Positions 49,776-57,975 of a stretch of 64,000 nt of DNA are shown one piece after another. Source of the DNA: Pseudooceanicola nanhaiensis DSM 18065 (lineage in GTDB: Bacteria; Pseudomonadota; Alphaproteobacteria; Rhodobacterales; Rhodobacteraceae); contig NZ_JHZF01000019.1 in assembly GCF_000688295.1 (NCBI RefSeq), forward strand, positions 1 to 64,000. Reading direction: 5' to 3'. Position numbers and translations under genes: made by a program. The notes under the pieces are model-generated. The model had not been told where the DNA came from, searched no databases, and saw nothing but the letters and a program-made list of their open reading frames with translations. Within the stretch, counting starts at the first letter, position 1. The number at the start of each line of letters is the position of its first letter.

Positions 49776-50952
49776 TGCGTCCCCACGTGTTCTGGATGAT
49801 CGCCGCGATCTCGTCGTTGACGGCGTTCATGGATTCGATTGCACGATCGAAAGTCTGACGCGTGAAGTCCTTCTTGTCGGCCTCGTAGAGCGTCTGCTTC
49901 GTCAGCCCTGCATCAGAGATCGCAGTAGACTCAACCATGTGGTTGGTCAGGACTGACCTGCCGAACAGACCCCGGATGAAAGCAATGACCTCGGTCTGCG
50001 GGGCATCACCCACCTTGTAGCGGGTCGGCAGAAAGCGCAGCCAGTCGAAGCGAAGGTTTGCGCCAGCATCCCGGATGACGCCAAGCAGATCAGCGGTCAT
50101 GCGCAAAAACTGCGACATGGACATCAGATCGAGCATTTGGGGGTGAACGGTAACAAGCACCCCTGAAGATGCTGAAAGGGCGGACATGGTTAAAAAACCA
50201 AGCTGCGGCGGACAGTCGATGACGACGACGTCATAGTCCGCTTCGACACTGTCGAGCGCGTCGCGCACACGGGCAAAGAATGCGCGGGCGCCGCCACGCT
50301 GAATGGCTGCCGGTGTCTCATGTTCGAATTCCATGAGCTCGAGGTTCCCGGGAATCAGGTCAAGACCACGGATGTAGGTCTTGCGGATCACGTCCGAGAT
50401 CGGGACCGGTTCATCGTAGCGAACCGCATCATACAGCGTGCCACCCTCCATCAGGTCCAGCTCAGGCTGGATGCCATGCAGCGCGGAAAGGGATGCCTGG
50501 GGGTCCAGATCGATCGCAAGGACACGATATCCCTTGAGAGCCAAGCGCTGTGCAAGGTGAGCGGATGTTGTCGTTTTCCCGGACCCGCCTTTGAAGTTCA
50601 CAACAGAAACAATCTGAAGCTCGTCACCGGCACGACGCCCCGGAACGTAGGTTCCAGGCTTCTTCGCGTTTGCCTCAAGAGCGTGGCGAATCTCCCAGAT
50701 ATCATCGAGGGTATATCGCCGGTGGCTGCCCGCAGTGGTTTCGACGTCAGCGATCTTTCCTTCTCGATGAAGCTTGCGAAGGTAGGTATGATCGACGCCA
50801 AGCAACTCGGCCGCCTCGCCGCTGGTCAGGCTGCGCATGACTTTTTTGGCGTCGGGAGGGAAGTGGGCAGCACGTTGCGCATGAAGATTGGACGCAAGAA
50901 GCTCTGCGTAGTGCCCGATGGCAATGTCCAGGTCCTGCTCAGCTTCGCTCAT
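49759..50952 (-). CDS. repA: RepA plasmid-partition ATPase
   Basis: A 397-residue ParA-family ATPase. N-terminal HTH (LTSGEAAELLGVDHTYLRKLHREGKIADVETTAGSHRRY) as in repABC RepA autorepressors. Deviant Walker A VVNFKGGSGKTTTSAHLA, Walker A' DLDPQASLS and Walker B VVVIDCPPQLGFLTMSALSASSG are all intact, followed by FLPTRYKVGD. It separates plasmid copies and represses the operon with RepB. The start has GAGG seven bases upstream. First gene of repABC. Confidence 0.93.
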   Translation of the reverse strand: MSEAEQDLDIAIGHYAELLASNLHAQRAAHFPPDAKKVMRSLTSGEAAELLGVDHTYLRKLHREGKIADVETTAGSHRRYTLDDIWEIRHALEANAKKPGTYVPGRRAGDELQIVSVVNFKGGSGKTTTSAHLAQRLALKGYRVLAIDLDPQASLSALHGIQPELDLMEGGTLYDAVRYDEPVPISDVIRKTYIRGLDLIPGNLELMEFEHETPAAIQRGGARAFFARVRDALDSVEADYDVVVIDCPPQLGFLTMSALSASSGVLVTVHPQMLDLMSMSQFLRMTADLLGVIRDAGANLRFDWLRFLPTRYKVGDAPQTEVIAFIRGLFGRSVLTNHMVESTAISDAGLTKQTLYEADKKDFTRQTFDRAIESMNAVNDEIAAIIQNTWGRNGKKA

Positions 50953-51101
50953 CTCTGCCTCGATTCGTGGGCGCGTTTTTTATGTGATCGCGCGTTATTT
51001 ATCGAGACTATTGCCCGAGCTATCAGATTCGTGCAAGCTCTTTCTAGATTTGGTGTCAGTCGCTGCGTCATGCACAAGAGTAGCTAGGGTTTGCGGCAGG
51101 C

Positions 51102-51144
51102 TTGTCTTAGGAACCTTTCGGATATACATTACAAGACGTATATC
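51102..51144 (+). promoter_or_regulatory. vapBC promoter and operator
   Basis: -35 TTGTCT (51102-51107), 17-bp spacer, -10 TACATT (51125-51130). The -10 is covered by the inverted repeat GATATAC / GTATATC (51121-51144), a fitting operator for the antitoxin 17 bp downstream. Confidence 0.65.
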
Positions 51145-51160
51145 CGCATGGGAGGTCACG

Positions 51161-51388
51161 ATGCAGGTCGCAAAATGGGGTAACTCGCTGGCCGTCCGTT
51201 TGCCCGCGGAGCTCGTCCGAGAGCTTGGTCTCAAGGAGGGTGATCAGATCGACCTGGTCAAGGACGACGGTCGGGTCAGAGTCCGTCGCCTTGCTCGTGC
51301 GGATGAGGTACTTACCGGCCTGCGCCGCTTCCGGGGCAAGTTGTCCGCAGCAGAACGTCTGAGCCGCGACGACGCACATGAGCGTTGA
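51161..51388 (+). CDS. vapB: AbrB/MazE-type antitoxin
   Basis: A 75-residue protein: MQVAKWGNSLAVRLPAELVRELGLKEGDQIDLVKDDGRVRVRRL is a swapped-hairpin AbrB fold, and the C-terminal half (VLTGLRRFRGKLSAAERLSRDDAHER) is the toxin-binding tail. The start is set by GGGAGGTC eight bases before ATG; a long in-frame extension upstream overlaps the promoter and is not coding. Overlaps the PIN toxin by 11 bp. Confidence 0.8.
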   Translation: MQVAKWGNSLAVRLPAELVRELGLKEGDQIDLVKDDGRVRVRRLARADEVLTGLRRFRGKLSAAERLSRDDAHER

Positions 51389-51773
51389 GTTCGCGGACAC
51401 GAATGTCGTTCTTTACCTGCTCGACGACGGCCCAAAGGCCGATCGCGCCGAGGTCATCCTGGGGCAGGGGCCCCGGATCAGCGTTCAGGTTCTAAACGAG
51501 TCACTGGTGAACTGCCGCCGCAAAGCTGGCCTCGGTTGGGAGGAAGCAGCGGCCTTTCTCGAAGGCGTGCGCGCCTTGTGTCCCGTCGAAGATCTCACCG
51601 TGCAGACCCATGACGTCGGCCGCGCTTTGGCGGAACGCTACGGCTTCTCGATCTACGACGCGATGATCGTGGCCAGCGCTTTGGTTGCGGGGTGTACCAC
51701 GCTGTGGAGCGAGGACATGCAAGATGGCCTGCTGGTGGAAGGCCAGCTTCGCATCGTCAACCCCTTTGCATGA
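51378..51773 (+). CDS. vapC: VapC-family PIN toxin
   Basis: A 131-residue PIN ribonuclease with the usual acidic set: D8 in EFADTNVVLYLL, E40 in VLNESLVNCRR, and the D in SIYDAMIVASALVAGCTTLWSEDMQDG with the final D pair. Family activity is cleavage of tRNA or rRNA; the antitoxin upstream neutralises it. The pair lies next to repABC, where it can stabilise the plasmid. Motifs are intact. Confidence 0.82.
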   Translation: MSVEFADTNVVLYLLDDGPKADRAEVILGQGPRISVQVLNESLVNCRRKAGLGWEEAAAFLEGVRALCPVEDLTVQTHDVGRALAERYGFSIYDAMIVASALVAGCTTLWSEDMQDGLLVEGQLRIVNPFA

Positions 51774-51851
51774 GCGAACGGCTTCTGTGCCTGAAACTGA
51801 CCACAACCTTGTAATCCTTCCCTATAGTGGAGGATTTGCAAGGTTGTTAGG

Positions 51852-52739
51852 CTACTCAAGCAGCCCCAGCCTCTCCGCCCGCTCCAACAGCATCTTGACT
51901 GACGACGGCTGCCATCTCGTTCGGCCACGTGGTGTGCGTTCGCGCATTGATTCCAGCCGTTCACAGATCGCCTGGAGCGTAATGCCGGGATCCGCGCCCT
52001 TGATGGCGGCGACGATGGCGGGCAGGCGGTCGTCGGTTTCGCGGCGGCCGGCGCGGGCCAAAACTGTCTCGGGCAGGAAGCCGTCGCGGACATAGGCCTT
52101 CACGGCGCGCAAGAGACGGCTTTGGGTCCAGCGACGCGCCTCGGGCAAGGGGCCGTTGATGATGCGCACCACGTCTTCCCAGGCCAAGTCAGGGCGCAAC
52201 CGGCGCACATGGGGCACCCAATCTTGTGCCGTTTCGTTCAGACGCTCCATGTAGCCGTCCTGTCGCGCTAGCCGCACCTTGCGAAGAGCGGCAGGGTCTT
52301 TGGCCCGCAGTCCAGGGTTTCCGCCCACGCGGCCCTTTGTGCGCGCACTGGCGAGGCCGGCCTTGGTGCGCTCCCGGATCAGGGCGCGCTCGAACTCGGC
52401 CGCAGCGCCCAAGACCTGCAGCGTGAACTTGCCCTGCGGGGATCCAGTGTCGATCGGGTCCTGGATCGAGCGAAAGAACGCACCCCTAGCCTCCAGCCGC
52501 TCGATCACTTCCAGCAGATGCGACAGAGACCGCGCAAGCCGGTCGATCCTCACGACGACCAGCGTATCGCCACTCTGGATGCGTTCGAGCACACGCCCAA
52601 GCACCGGCCGCGCGCGATTGCCGCCTGAGGCGTGCTCTTCATAGATTTCGGCGCAACCCGCAGATTTCAGGGCCTGCGACTGGGGCAGGGGGGTTTGATC
52701 CTCTGTGGATACGCGCGCATAGCCTATCAATGGCATCAA
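51852..52739 (-). CDS. Serine recombinase (resolvase/invertase family)
   Basis: A 295-residue recombinase. The catalytic domain has IGYARVSTEDQ with the nucleophile Ser11, then ASGGNRARPVLGRVLERIQSGDTLVVVRIDRLARS and GRFTLQ/AEFERALIRERTKAGLASARTKGRVGG, typical of Tn3-type resolvases. The C-terminal 120 residues form an extended helix-turn-helix region (QDWVPHVRRLRPDLAWEDVVRIINGP ... RWTQSRLLRAVKAYVRDG). It may resolve plasmid dimers; no transposase partner is near, so it is not clearly part of a transposon. Inverted TGTGC repeats upstream (52813-52962) could be its res site. Confidence 0.85.
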   Translation of the reverse strand: MMPLIGYARVSTEDQTPLPQSQALKSAGCAEIYEEHASGGNRARPVLGRVLERIQSGDTLVVVRIDRLARSLSHLLEVIERLEARGAFFRSIQDPIDTGSPQGKFTLQVLGAAAEFERALIRERTKAGLASARTKGRVGGNPGLRAKDPAALRKVRLARQDGYMERLNETAQDWVPHVRRLRPDLAWEDVVRIINGPLPEARRWTQSRLLRAVKAYVRDGFLPETVLARAGRRETDDRLPAIVAAIKGADPGITLQAICERLESMRERTPRGRTRWQPSSVKMLLERAERLGLLE

Positions 52740-52812
52740 AACAGTCTTTTTGCAGTTTCATATAGCGGCAATAAACGACCGTTTACAAACGAATGCAAGC
52801 AAGTGTTTTCTC

Positions 52813-52962
52813 ATTGTGCCGATGCACAATCCCCTGGTTTCCTTGCATTGATCGCGATCTGAAAGGTTCCGTCGGCAGTCGCGCGCACGTAATGTGTAAA
52901 GAGCATTGTCGACGGTCACAAAACAGCTTGGGTAATGTGCAAATAATCTGTATTTTGCACAT
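52813..52962. promoter_or_regulatory. Two related inverted repeats between recombinase and DUF1403-like gene
   Basis: ATTGTGC-cgat-GCACAAT (52813-52830) and ATGTGCAAA ... TTTGCACAT (52935-52943 / 52954-52962) share TGTGC/GCACA arms 120 bp apart. The second abuts the ATG at 52963. They could be res sub-sites or operators. Confidence 0.4.
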
Positions 52963-54030
52963 ATGATGCCACAATCGACTATTATTCCTGAAGATTTCGA
53001 CGAACCCCTCGACATCGGAGAGGGGAATGAGGATGCTTCGGAAGAAGTTCTCTGGTACCTGCCGGGCCCGATCGAAGAGGAACCGGATTACCGGCCTCCC
53101 GGACCTCGGGCGGGACAGCCGGAAAAGGGCCTCATTGATGACTGGGCAAGGGCCGAAGCGGAGCAGGCTGCGCTTCTGGCAAGGGTGGCCGGGCGCTTGG
53201 GTGCGCTCGATGACCGATTGGCTCGCGCGCCCAAAGGCTGGCTGCATAGGTTGGCACTGATCGAGGCGGCAGACCTGAGCTGGTTTGCAGGAGATCGCGT
53301 AGGCCCGGATCGTCTGGCGCTATGGATTTCTATGCGCCTGTCAGGCGCACAAGATGACCCAAATGCCTTGGCGCGAATTGGATGGGCCGTTCGGCGACTG
53401 ACAGGCGGTCCTGACCCGATAGTCGATATCGCAGCCTTCCTCGACCGCCGCGATCCTGAAAACATCGATGAAAATGCCGAGCGCTTCGACGATCGCGCGA
53501 GCGGTTGGCTGGATTTGATGAAACAGGCCGCCGATCTTCATCCGATCACCCGCGCCTGCATGGGGTTTCATCTCTGGAGTCTTGCGGGCCTTGGGCAGCA
53601 GGGCGATCGGGTGGAAGCAGCGGTCACGGCCGCGCGCATCGCGGCTAGCGAGGGAAACGGGGCAATTTTCGCACCGTTGGCAATGGGCGGGGCAGGGGGC
53701 CTGCGCGCGAGTGGGCCATCGGCAGAGCGCCTTAAACAATGGCTCGAGGGGATGCAGACAGCTATCCTCATGGCGATGCGGCGCCTCGACGATATCCAAT
53801 CATGGTCAGCGAAGGCCAAAGCAGAGATGTCAACGCTCTCAGGCAAGACACCGCCGGTCCTGAGCGCCCTGCTGACCGAATGGCCCCTCGTTTCCGCCCC
53901 GATGGCCGAAATGTGGATCGGTGCTAGCCGCGCCACCGCTCAACGCAATCTCGCCTGGATGGAAGCGAAGGGTCTAATCCGTGAAGTGACGGGGCAGGGA
54001 CGGTTTCGGATGTGGAGTATTGCGATTTAG
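52963..54030 (+). CDS. DUF1403/RHE_PE00001-like protein with C-terminal winged helix
   Basis: A 355-residue protein resembling the plasmid-borne RHE_PE00001/DUF1612-DUF1403 group. The acidic N-terminus (ILPEDFDEPLDIGEGNEDAS-like) is followed by mostly helical segments (GWLHRLALIEAADLSWFAGDRVGPDRLALWISMRLSGAQDD) and a C-terminal winged helix (LVSAPMAEMWIGASRATAQRNLAWMEAKGLIREVTGQGRFRMWSI). Probably DNA-binding; function unknown. No ribosome-binding site precedes the ATG and the operator-like repeat abuts it, so it may be leaderless. The IS5 copy inserted exactly at its TAG stop: the final G is the first base of the IS, but the empty site also reads TAG. Confidence 0.65.
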   Translation: MMPQSTIIPEDFDEPLDIGEGNEDASEEVLWYLPGPIEEEPDYRPPGPRAGQPEKGLIDDWARAEAEQAALLARVAGRLGALDDRLARAPKGWLHRLALIEAADLSWFAGDRVGPDRLALWISMRLSGAQDDPNALARIGWAVRRLTGGPDPIVDIAAFLDRRDPENIDENAERFDDRASGWLDLMKQAADLHPITRACMGFHLWSLAGLGQQGDRVEAAVTAARIAASEGNGAIFAPLAMGGAGGLRASGPSAERLKQWLEGMQTAILMAMRRLDDIQSWSAKAKAEMSTLSGKTPPVLSALLTEWPLVSAPMAEMWIGASRATAQRNLAWMEAKGLIREVTGQGRFRMWSIAI

Positions 54031-54039
54031 GGTCAGGAT

Positions 54040-54609
54040 TCATAACCAATAGATGAGGGTTGCGGCCAGAGCGATGGCTGAGAGGAAGACCTTGGGACAG
54101 CGATCATAGCGTGTCGCCACACGCCGCCAGTCCTTGAGCCTGCCGAACATGATCTCGATGCGGTTGCGCCGTTTGTATCGGCGCTTATCGTATTTGACCG
54201 GGGTCTTGCGTTGCTTTCTGCCGGGGATGCAGGCGCGTATCCCTTTGTCTTTCAACGCGTCCCTGAACCAGTCGGCGTCATAGCCACGATCCCCGAGCAA
54301 CCAGTCGACCTTTGGCAGGCTGCTGAGCAGCGCCCGCGCACCAATGTAGTCGCTGACCGGTCCTGCCGTGACGAACAGGTTGAGCGGCCGCCCTTGGCTG
54401 TCGCAGATGGCATGGAGTTTGGTGTTCATGCCGCCCTTGGTTCGACCGATTAGGCGTCCACGCCCCCCTTTTTCGCGGCCAAACTGGTCGCAGTGCGGTG
54501 TGCCTTTAAATAGGTCGCGTCGATCATCACGGTCTTTTCCTCGCCGTGTTCGGCAGCCAGGCCGACCATCATCTGCGCGAAGATGCCTTTCTCGCTCCAG
54601 CGCTTCCAC
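54040..54609 (-). CDS. IS5-family transposase, OrfB part (copy 2)
   Basis: The C-terminal transposase half: GRGRLIGRTKGGMNTKLHA, LLGDRGYDADW (second Asp) and RRNRIEIMFGRLKDWRRVATRYD (Glu). Read by frameshifting from OrfA. Intact and close to copy 1 in the catalytic blocks but with differences in the linkers (e.g. SDYIGARALLSSLPKVDW versus PNVDW). Confidence 0.82.
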   Translation of the reverse strand: MEALERERHLRADDGRPGCRTRRGKDRDDRRDLFKGTPHCDQFGREKGGRGRLIGRTKGGMNTKLHAICDSQGRPLNLFVTAGPVSDYIGARALLSSLPKVDWLLGDRGYDADWFRDALKDKGIRACIPGRKQRKTPVKYDKRRYKRRNRIEIMFGRLKDWRRVATRYDRCPKVFLSAIALAATLIYWL

Positions 54610-54794
54610 CGGCTGTACAGCGTCTTGTGCGGACCATATTCCCGCGGCGCATCCCGCCAGCGCAACCCATTGCGATTGATGAAGATAATCCCACTCAACA
54701 CCCGTCGGTCATCGACCCGTGGCTTGCCGTGCGACTTCGGGAAGAAAGGGGCAAGTTTGGCCATCTGCTCGTCGGTCAGCCAGTAAAGTTCGCT
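54450..54794 (-). CDS. IS5-family transposase, OrfA part (copy 2)
   Basis: 114 residues, MSELYWLTDEQMAKLAPFF..., including KPRVDDRRVLSGIIFINRNG and VMIDATYLKAHRTA with the first catalytic Asp. The in-frame ATG 18 codons upstream lies outside the conserved N-terminus and is not used here. Ends after AAKKGGVDA, where GCGAAAAAGGGGGGCG offers a -1 slip into OrfB. Confidence 0.85.
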   Translation of the reverse strand, partial: SELYWLTDEQMAKLAPFFPKSHGKPRVDDRRVLSGIIFINRNGLRWRDAPREYGPHKTLYSRWKRWSEKGIFAQMMVGLAAEHGEEKTVMIDATYLKAHRTATSLAAKKGGVDA

Positions 54795-55010
54795 CATGTC
54801 ACCGCTCCGTTTTCCGAGCCGTGAATCACGCAGCGCGTTGAAAATCAATGCATCCTGACCCTAGCGCGGAAACTCTATTAATCCGGGATGAGGCGTCGCA
54901 CCTACATCCCCAGGACCGCCGCATCGTTTCCGGCTCATTTCGAAATCAGATGGGCAGACCGGTCGGAGGACTTTATTAAAATCGACCAAACACCCGCGGC
55001 GGGCGCGAGG

Positions 55011-55643
55011 TCAGGCAAAGAGCGCTAGAAGCGGTGCCATGGCCTTTTGCCAGCTGTCACGCGCTTCAAGCCGGTCGATCCAACTCGCAACTCCTGGGTA
55101 CTGGTCCAGTGAAATCCCGGCTTGATCGCGATACATGAAGGTGGTCGCAAGATAGAAGTCGGCAAGGCTGAGTGTGCCTGCGATCCAGTCCTTGCCGTCG
55201 AGTCCGGTTTCCAGAACGGCAAGGAACTGATCGGTCGCTTTCTCTTCCGCTTCGACCACAGTCAGATCGGGATCGCCCATGCCGAATTTCTCTTTGAGAA
55301 ACAGCTCAAAGGACAATTTCTGCATCGCCGGGCCAAGGTGGATCGCTTGCCACCAGGTCCATTGATCGACGAGGGACCGCGCCTTGCGGCCCTCAGGATA
55401 GAGGCCCGCCTCGGGCCGAAGCCCCGCCAGATAGGCACAAATTGCCCGGGATTCCCAAAGCACGAAATTCCCGTCCTCCAAGACGGGTACCTTTGCATTG
55501 GGATTGCGAGCGAGAAATTCCGCCGCGCGGTTGTCCCCGGCCCGGATGTCGACCTGGACGATTTCGAGGTCCACGCCCAGTTCGTGTGCCACCGCCCGCA
55601 CACGCAGCGCATTGGGCGAGAAATTCGCGTTGTAGAGTCTCAT
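55011..55643 (-). CDS. Glutathione S-transferase
   Basis: A 210-residue GST. The N-terminal thioredoxin-like part has MRLYNANFSPNALRVRAVAHELGVDLEIVQVDI and the GSH-binding FLARNPNAKVPVLEDGNFVLWESRAICAYLA. The C-terminal helical domain ends DWIAGTLSLADFYLATTFMYRDQAG and the N-capping box. It detoxifies electrophiles with glutathione. Last gene of the five-gene operon that starts with DoxX and is divergent from the HxlR regulator, 20 bp after the NmrA-like gene. Confidence 0.87.
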   Translation of the reverse strand: MRLYNANFSPNALRVRAVAHELGVDLEIVQVDIRAGDNRAAEFLARNPNAKVPVLEDGNFVLWESRAICAYLAGLRPEAGLYPEGRKARSLVDQWTWWQAIHLGPAMQKLSFELFLKEKFGMGDPDLTVVEAEEKATDQFLAVLETGLDGKDWIAGTLSLADFYLATTFMYRDQAGISLDQYPGVASWIDRLEARDSWQKAMAPLLALFA

Positions 55644-55663
55644 GATTTTGTCCGCCTCTATAG

Positions 55664-56560
55664 TTACTGCGGCGCCCGAAGAAGCACCGCCCGGTTTTCG
55701 GTCAGGAAATCGGCAACCGACTGTCCGGACTTGCCGGTGAGCGTCTCGAGATCGTCGCTGGCCACATCAAGGTAGCCTTCGGCGGTTGCCTGGTCGAAAG
55801 AGACGAAAACACGCGCCATGAACTCGGGCAGGCCATTTGCGATCATCGCCTGCACCATGTCTTCGGCCGGCATCGGAATGTAGGGGATGTCCTTGCCGGC
55901 GATGTCCGACAAAAGCGCCGCGATATCGGCCTGGCCGATGGATTCGGGTCCGGTGATGTCCAGCACCTCGCGGCCGGTCGCATTCATCAGCGCGGCAGCG
56001 GCGGCGCGGGCGCAGTCGGCGCGCGTGACGTAACTCGCCCGTCCGTCCCCTGCCGCGGCAATGAGCTGCCCCATGCCGATCGCCTGCGGTCCGCTCATAA
56101 GCAACATATCCGTATAAAGGTTGTTGCGAAGGATCGTGTAGCTGGCGCCGCTTTGCTCGATCAGCGTCTCGGTGTCCTGATGATCCTTGCTGAAAGTGAT
56201 GGGGCTTTCGGGTACCGGGCTGGCAAGCGAGGTATAGACGATGTGGTCGATACCCGCCTCGCGTGCGGCGGCGATCGCATTGGAATGAGCCGCGAGCCGT
56301 TTGCCCGGCTCCAGATCGTCGGTGGAGATGATCAGGATCCGCTTGCCGCCCGCGATGGCCGGACCCAGTGTTTCGGGCGCGTTGAAATCGCCTTGGCGAA
56401 CATCCACCCCTTTGTCCCTAAACTCGGCGAGTTTGTCGGCGTTGCGCGTGACCGCGATGATCGGATCGGCGCCCGCCTCGATCAGTTGATCGATTACCTG
56501 GCGTCCAAGCTGGCCGGAGGCGCCTGTGACGATAAATGGTCCGTTCTGAAAGCTTGCCAT
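55664..56560 (-). CDS. NmrA/QOR2-like NAD(P)-binding protein
   Basis: A 298-residue atypical SDR. Rossmann motif VTGASGQLGRQVIDQLIEAGAD, then DVRQGDFNAPETL, GGKRILIISTDDLEPGKRL, DHIVYTSLASPVPESPITFSKDHQDTETLIEQSGASYTILRNNLYTDM and YVTRADCARAAAAAL, as in QOR2/NmrA-like proteins. It lacks the Tyr-x3-Lys of classical SDRs. It is a likely quinone reductase or redox sensor, matching the HxlR-type regulator. Spacing to the DUF5519 gene upstream is 28 bp. Confidence 0.85.
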   Translation of the reverse strand: MASFQNGPFIVTGASGQLGRQVIDQLIEAGADPIIAVTRNADKLAEFRDKGVDVRQGDFNAPETLGPAIAGGKRILIISTDDLEPGKRLAAHSNAIAAAREAGIDHIVYTSLASPVPESPITFSKDHQDTETLIEQSGASYTILRNNLYTDMLLMSGPQAIGMGQLIAAAGDGRASYVTRADCARAAAAALMNATGREVLDITGPESIGQADIAALLSDIAGKDIPYIPMPAEDMVQAMIANGLPEFMARVFVSFDQATAEGYLDVASDDLETLTGKSGQSVADFLTENRAVLLRAPQ

Positions 56561-56588
56561 GGGCGTATTCCTGTTCCTTGAGAGAGAG

Positions 56589-57086
56589 TCAGCCGTGGAT
56601 GTGAACCTGCGCGGGGTTGGCCAGCTTGCCGCGGGCGAAGTCCCAGCTCGTTGTCAGGATTTTGATCATGACGTCGACCTCTGACCTACCGCGCGGCGCA
56701 TAGGCCATGACGGCATTTGCCGGGATGTGTCCGGCCGACGCCATCGGGTGCGGTTCGCCCCAGCCCTTGGCGATGAGTTCCTCGACCGCCGCCAGCGGCA
56801 GCATCATGTGCGACGAACCGTCATAGGAGGGATGCACATGGGCAAATTCGCGTCCGATCATGAAGGCTTCACGCGGGCCGCAGGCATGCGCCACCGGCAA
56901 GACCAGTGCTTCGGCGCCAGGCACCGAGATGCCCGACCGACAGCGCTCGACGAAGGGCAGGGCGAAGGCCTTCTCCTTGAAAAATGCGTGGATCTCTGCC
57001 GAGGAGTTCTGCGACACCTGCTCATGCGGGGCGCAATCGGTGGTGTCGGGGCGCGGGCCCTGCCGCAGGGGAAGTTCGAAGGTCAT
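56589..57086 (-). CDS. Luciferase-domain (DUF5519) family protein
   Basis: A 165-residue protein of the DUF5519 'luciferase' family; the name comes from remote similarity and does not imply light emission. Core: FALPFVERCRSGISVPGAEALVLPVAH and EFAHVHPSYDGSSHMMLPLAAVEELIAKGWGEPHPMA with conserved His residues. The start at 57086 (MTFELPLRQG) is chosen since it follows the dioxygenase stop by 8 bp and drops a 55-residue unrelated extension. Role unknown; context suggests aromatic or electrophile metabolism. Confidence 0.7.
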   Translation of the reverse strand: MTFELPLRQGPRPDTTDCAPHEQVSQNSSAEIHAFFKEKAFALPFVERCRSGISVPGAEALVLPVAHACGPREAFMIGREFAHVHPSYDGSSHMMLPLAAVEELIAKGWGEPHPMASAGHIPANAVMAYAPRGRSEVDVMIKILTTSWDFARGKLANPAQVHIHG

Positions 57087-57094
57087 GGTTGGTC

Positions 57095-57910
57095 CTATCC
57101 AAATCTGAACGCGCTTTCGACCGCGCCCAAGACGTGATCCTCGAGGGACTTTTCCCCTCGATCCGCAAGCGCGGCCCCGGCCACGACGTGCAACGGGATC
57201 AGATGTTCCTCGCGCGGATTGGCGTCGCGTGCGCCGGGCGCCTGCTCCCACTCGGCCAGCATGGCATGGCGCACTGCGGGGTCTTCATGGGTCACCGCAC
57301 TCGTGAGCCATCGGTCAAAGTCTCCGCCGTACACCGGGCCGTCCGGTCCGCCCCTCATCGCCCGCATCATCTTGCCCATGTTGTGATAGGTATTGCCGGA
57401 TCCGATGATCAGCACCCCTTCGTCGCGCAAGGGCGCCAACGCGCGACCGACGGCAAGATGCGCCTCGGGGTCGAGATCGTCGCGCAGGCTCAATTGGACG
57501 GTGGGGATGTCGGCCTCAGGAAAAGCCACCTTTAGTGGAACGAATACCCCGTGATCGAAGCCACGCGCGGCATCGGCCCCGGTTTGGAACCCCGCGTCTT
57601 CTAAAAGTGCGCGTACGCGGGTCGCCAGCGCGGGCTCGCCCGGCGCGGGCCAGGCCAGCTGATAGGTATGCTGCGGAAATCCCTGATAGTCGAACAGCAG
57701 AGGCGGGGCGGGGTTGGTCTGCAAGGTAAAGATCCGCTCTTCCCAATGGCCCGAGATCACGAGCAGCGCCTTGGGCCTTGCCGGCAGGCTCGCAGGCAAG
57801 TCCTCAAGGAATCTGCGGTGGCGATCCCAGGCGTCAGGCGGGTTCCAGTCCATGAAGAAACAGGGGCCACCCCCATGGGGAACAAACACTGTCGGCTGTT
57901 TTTCAGTCAT
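57095..57910 (-). CDS. Class III extradiol dioxygenase (DODA type)
   Basis: A 271-residue LigB/DODA-like ring-cleavage dioxygenase. The metal-site histidines are in FVPHGGGPCFFMDW, VISGHWEE and FDHGVFVPLKVAFP; the second half has LLIIGSGNTYHNMG and REEHLIPLHVVAGAA. Such enzymes open catechol-like rings with Fe(II) or Zn(II). The ATG at 57910 lies in a TGAC/ATG context and removes 84 residues of leader. It is the second gene of the DoxX operon (65-bp gap). Confidence 0.85.
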   Translation of the reverse strand: MTEKQPTVFVPHGGGPCFFMDWNPPDAWDRHRRFLEDLPASLPARPKALLVISGHWEERIFTLQTNPAPPLLFDYQGFPQHTYQLAWPAPGEPALATRVRALLEDAGFQTGADAARGFDHGVFVPLKVAFPEADIPTVQLSLRDDLDPEAHLAVGRALAPLRDEGVLIIGSGNTYHNMGKMMRAMRGGPDGPVYGGDFDRWLTSAVTHEDPAVRHAMLAEWEQAPGARDANPREEHLIPLHVVAGAALADRGEKSLEDHVLGAVESAFRFG

Positions 57911-57975
57911 GTTGTCGTCCTTTTGTACCCCAAAGTCCGAGGCTATGGGCGGCGCCGTGGCAACTCCGCAGCAGA

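Larger units (their letters stand above)
54030..54861 (-). mobile_element. IS5-family insertion sequence, copy 2
   Basis: The ends GGGTCAGGATTCAT and (complement) GGGTCAGGATGCAT are near-perfect inverted repeats, flanked by TA on both sides (54028-54029, 54862-54863). Length 832 bp. It carries two minus-strand transposase ORFs with an A5G6 slip site. It is related to but distinct from copy 1 in ends and protein. Confidence 0.88.

Noticed and set aside
50918-51160. N-terminal extension of the VapB-like antitoxin
   Set aside because: The extension overlaps the promoter and operator and shows no antitoxin features; the ATG at 51161 has a strong ribosome-binding site.
4-54861. A composite transposon bounded by the two IS5 copies
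   Set aside because: The terminal repeats and transposases of the copies differ, each has its own TA duplication, and the interval includes the plasmid's replication genes, so it is not a normal transposon.
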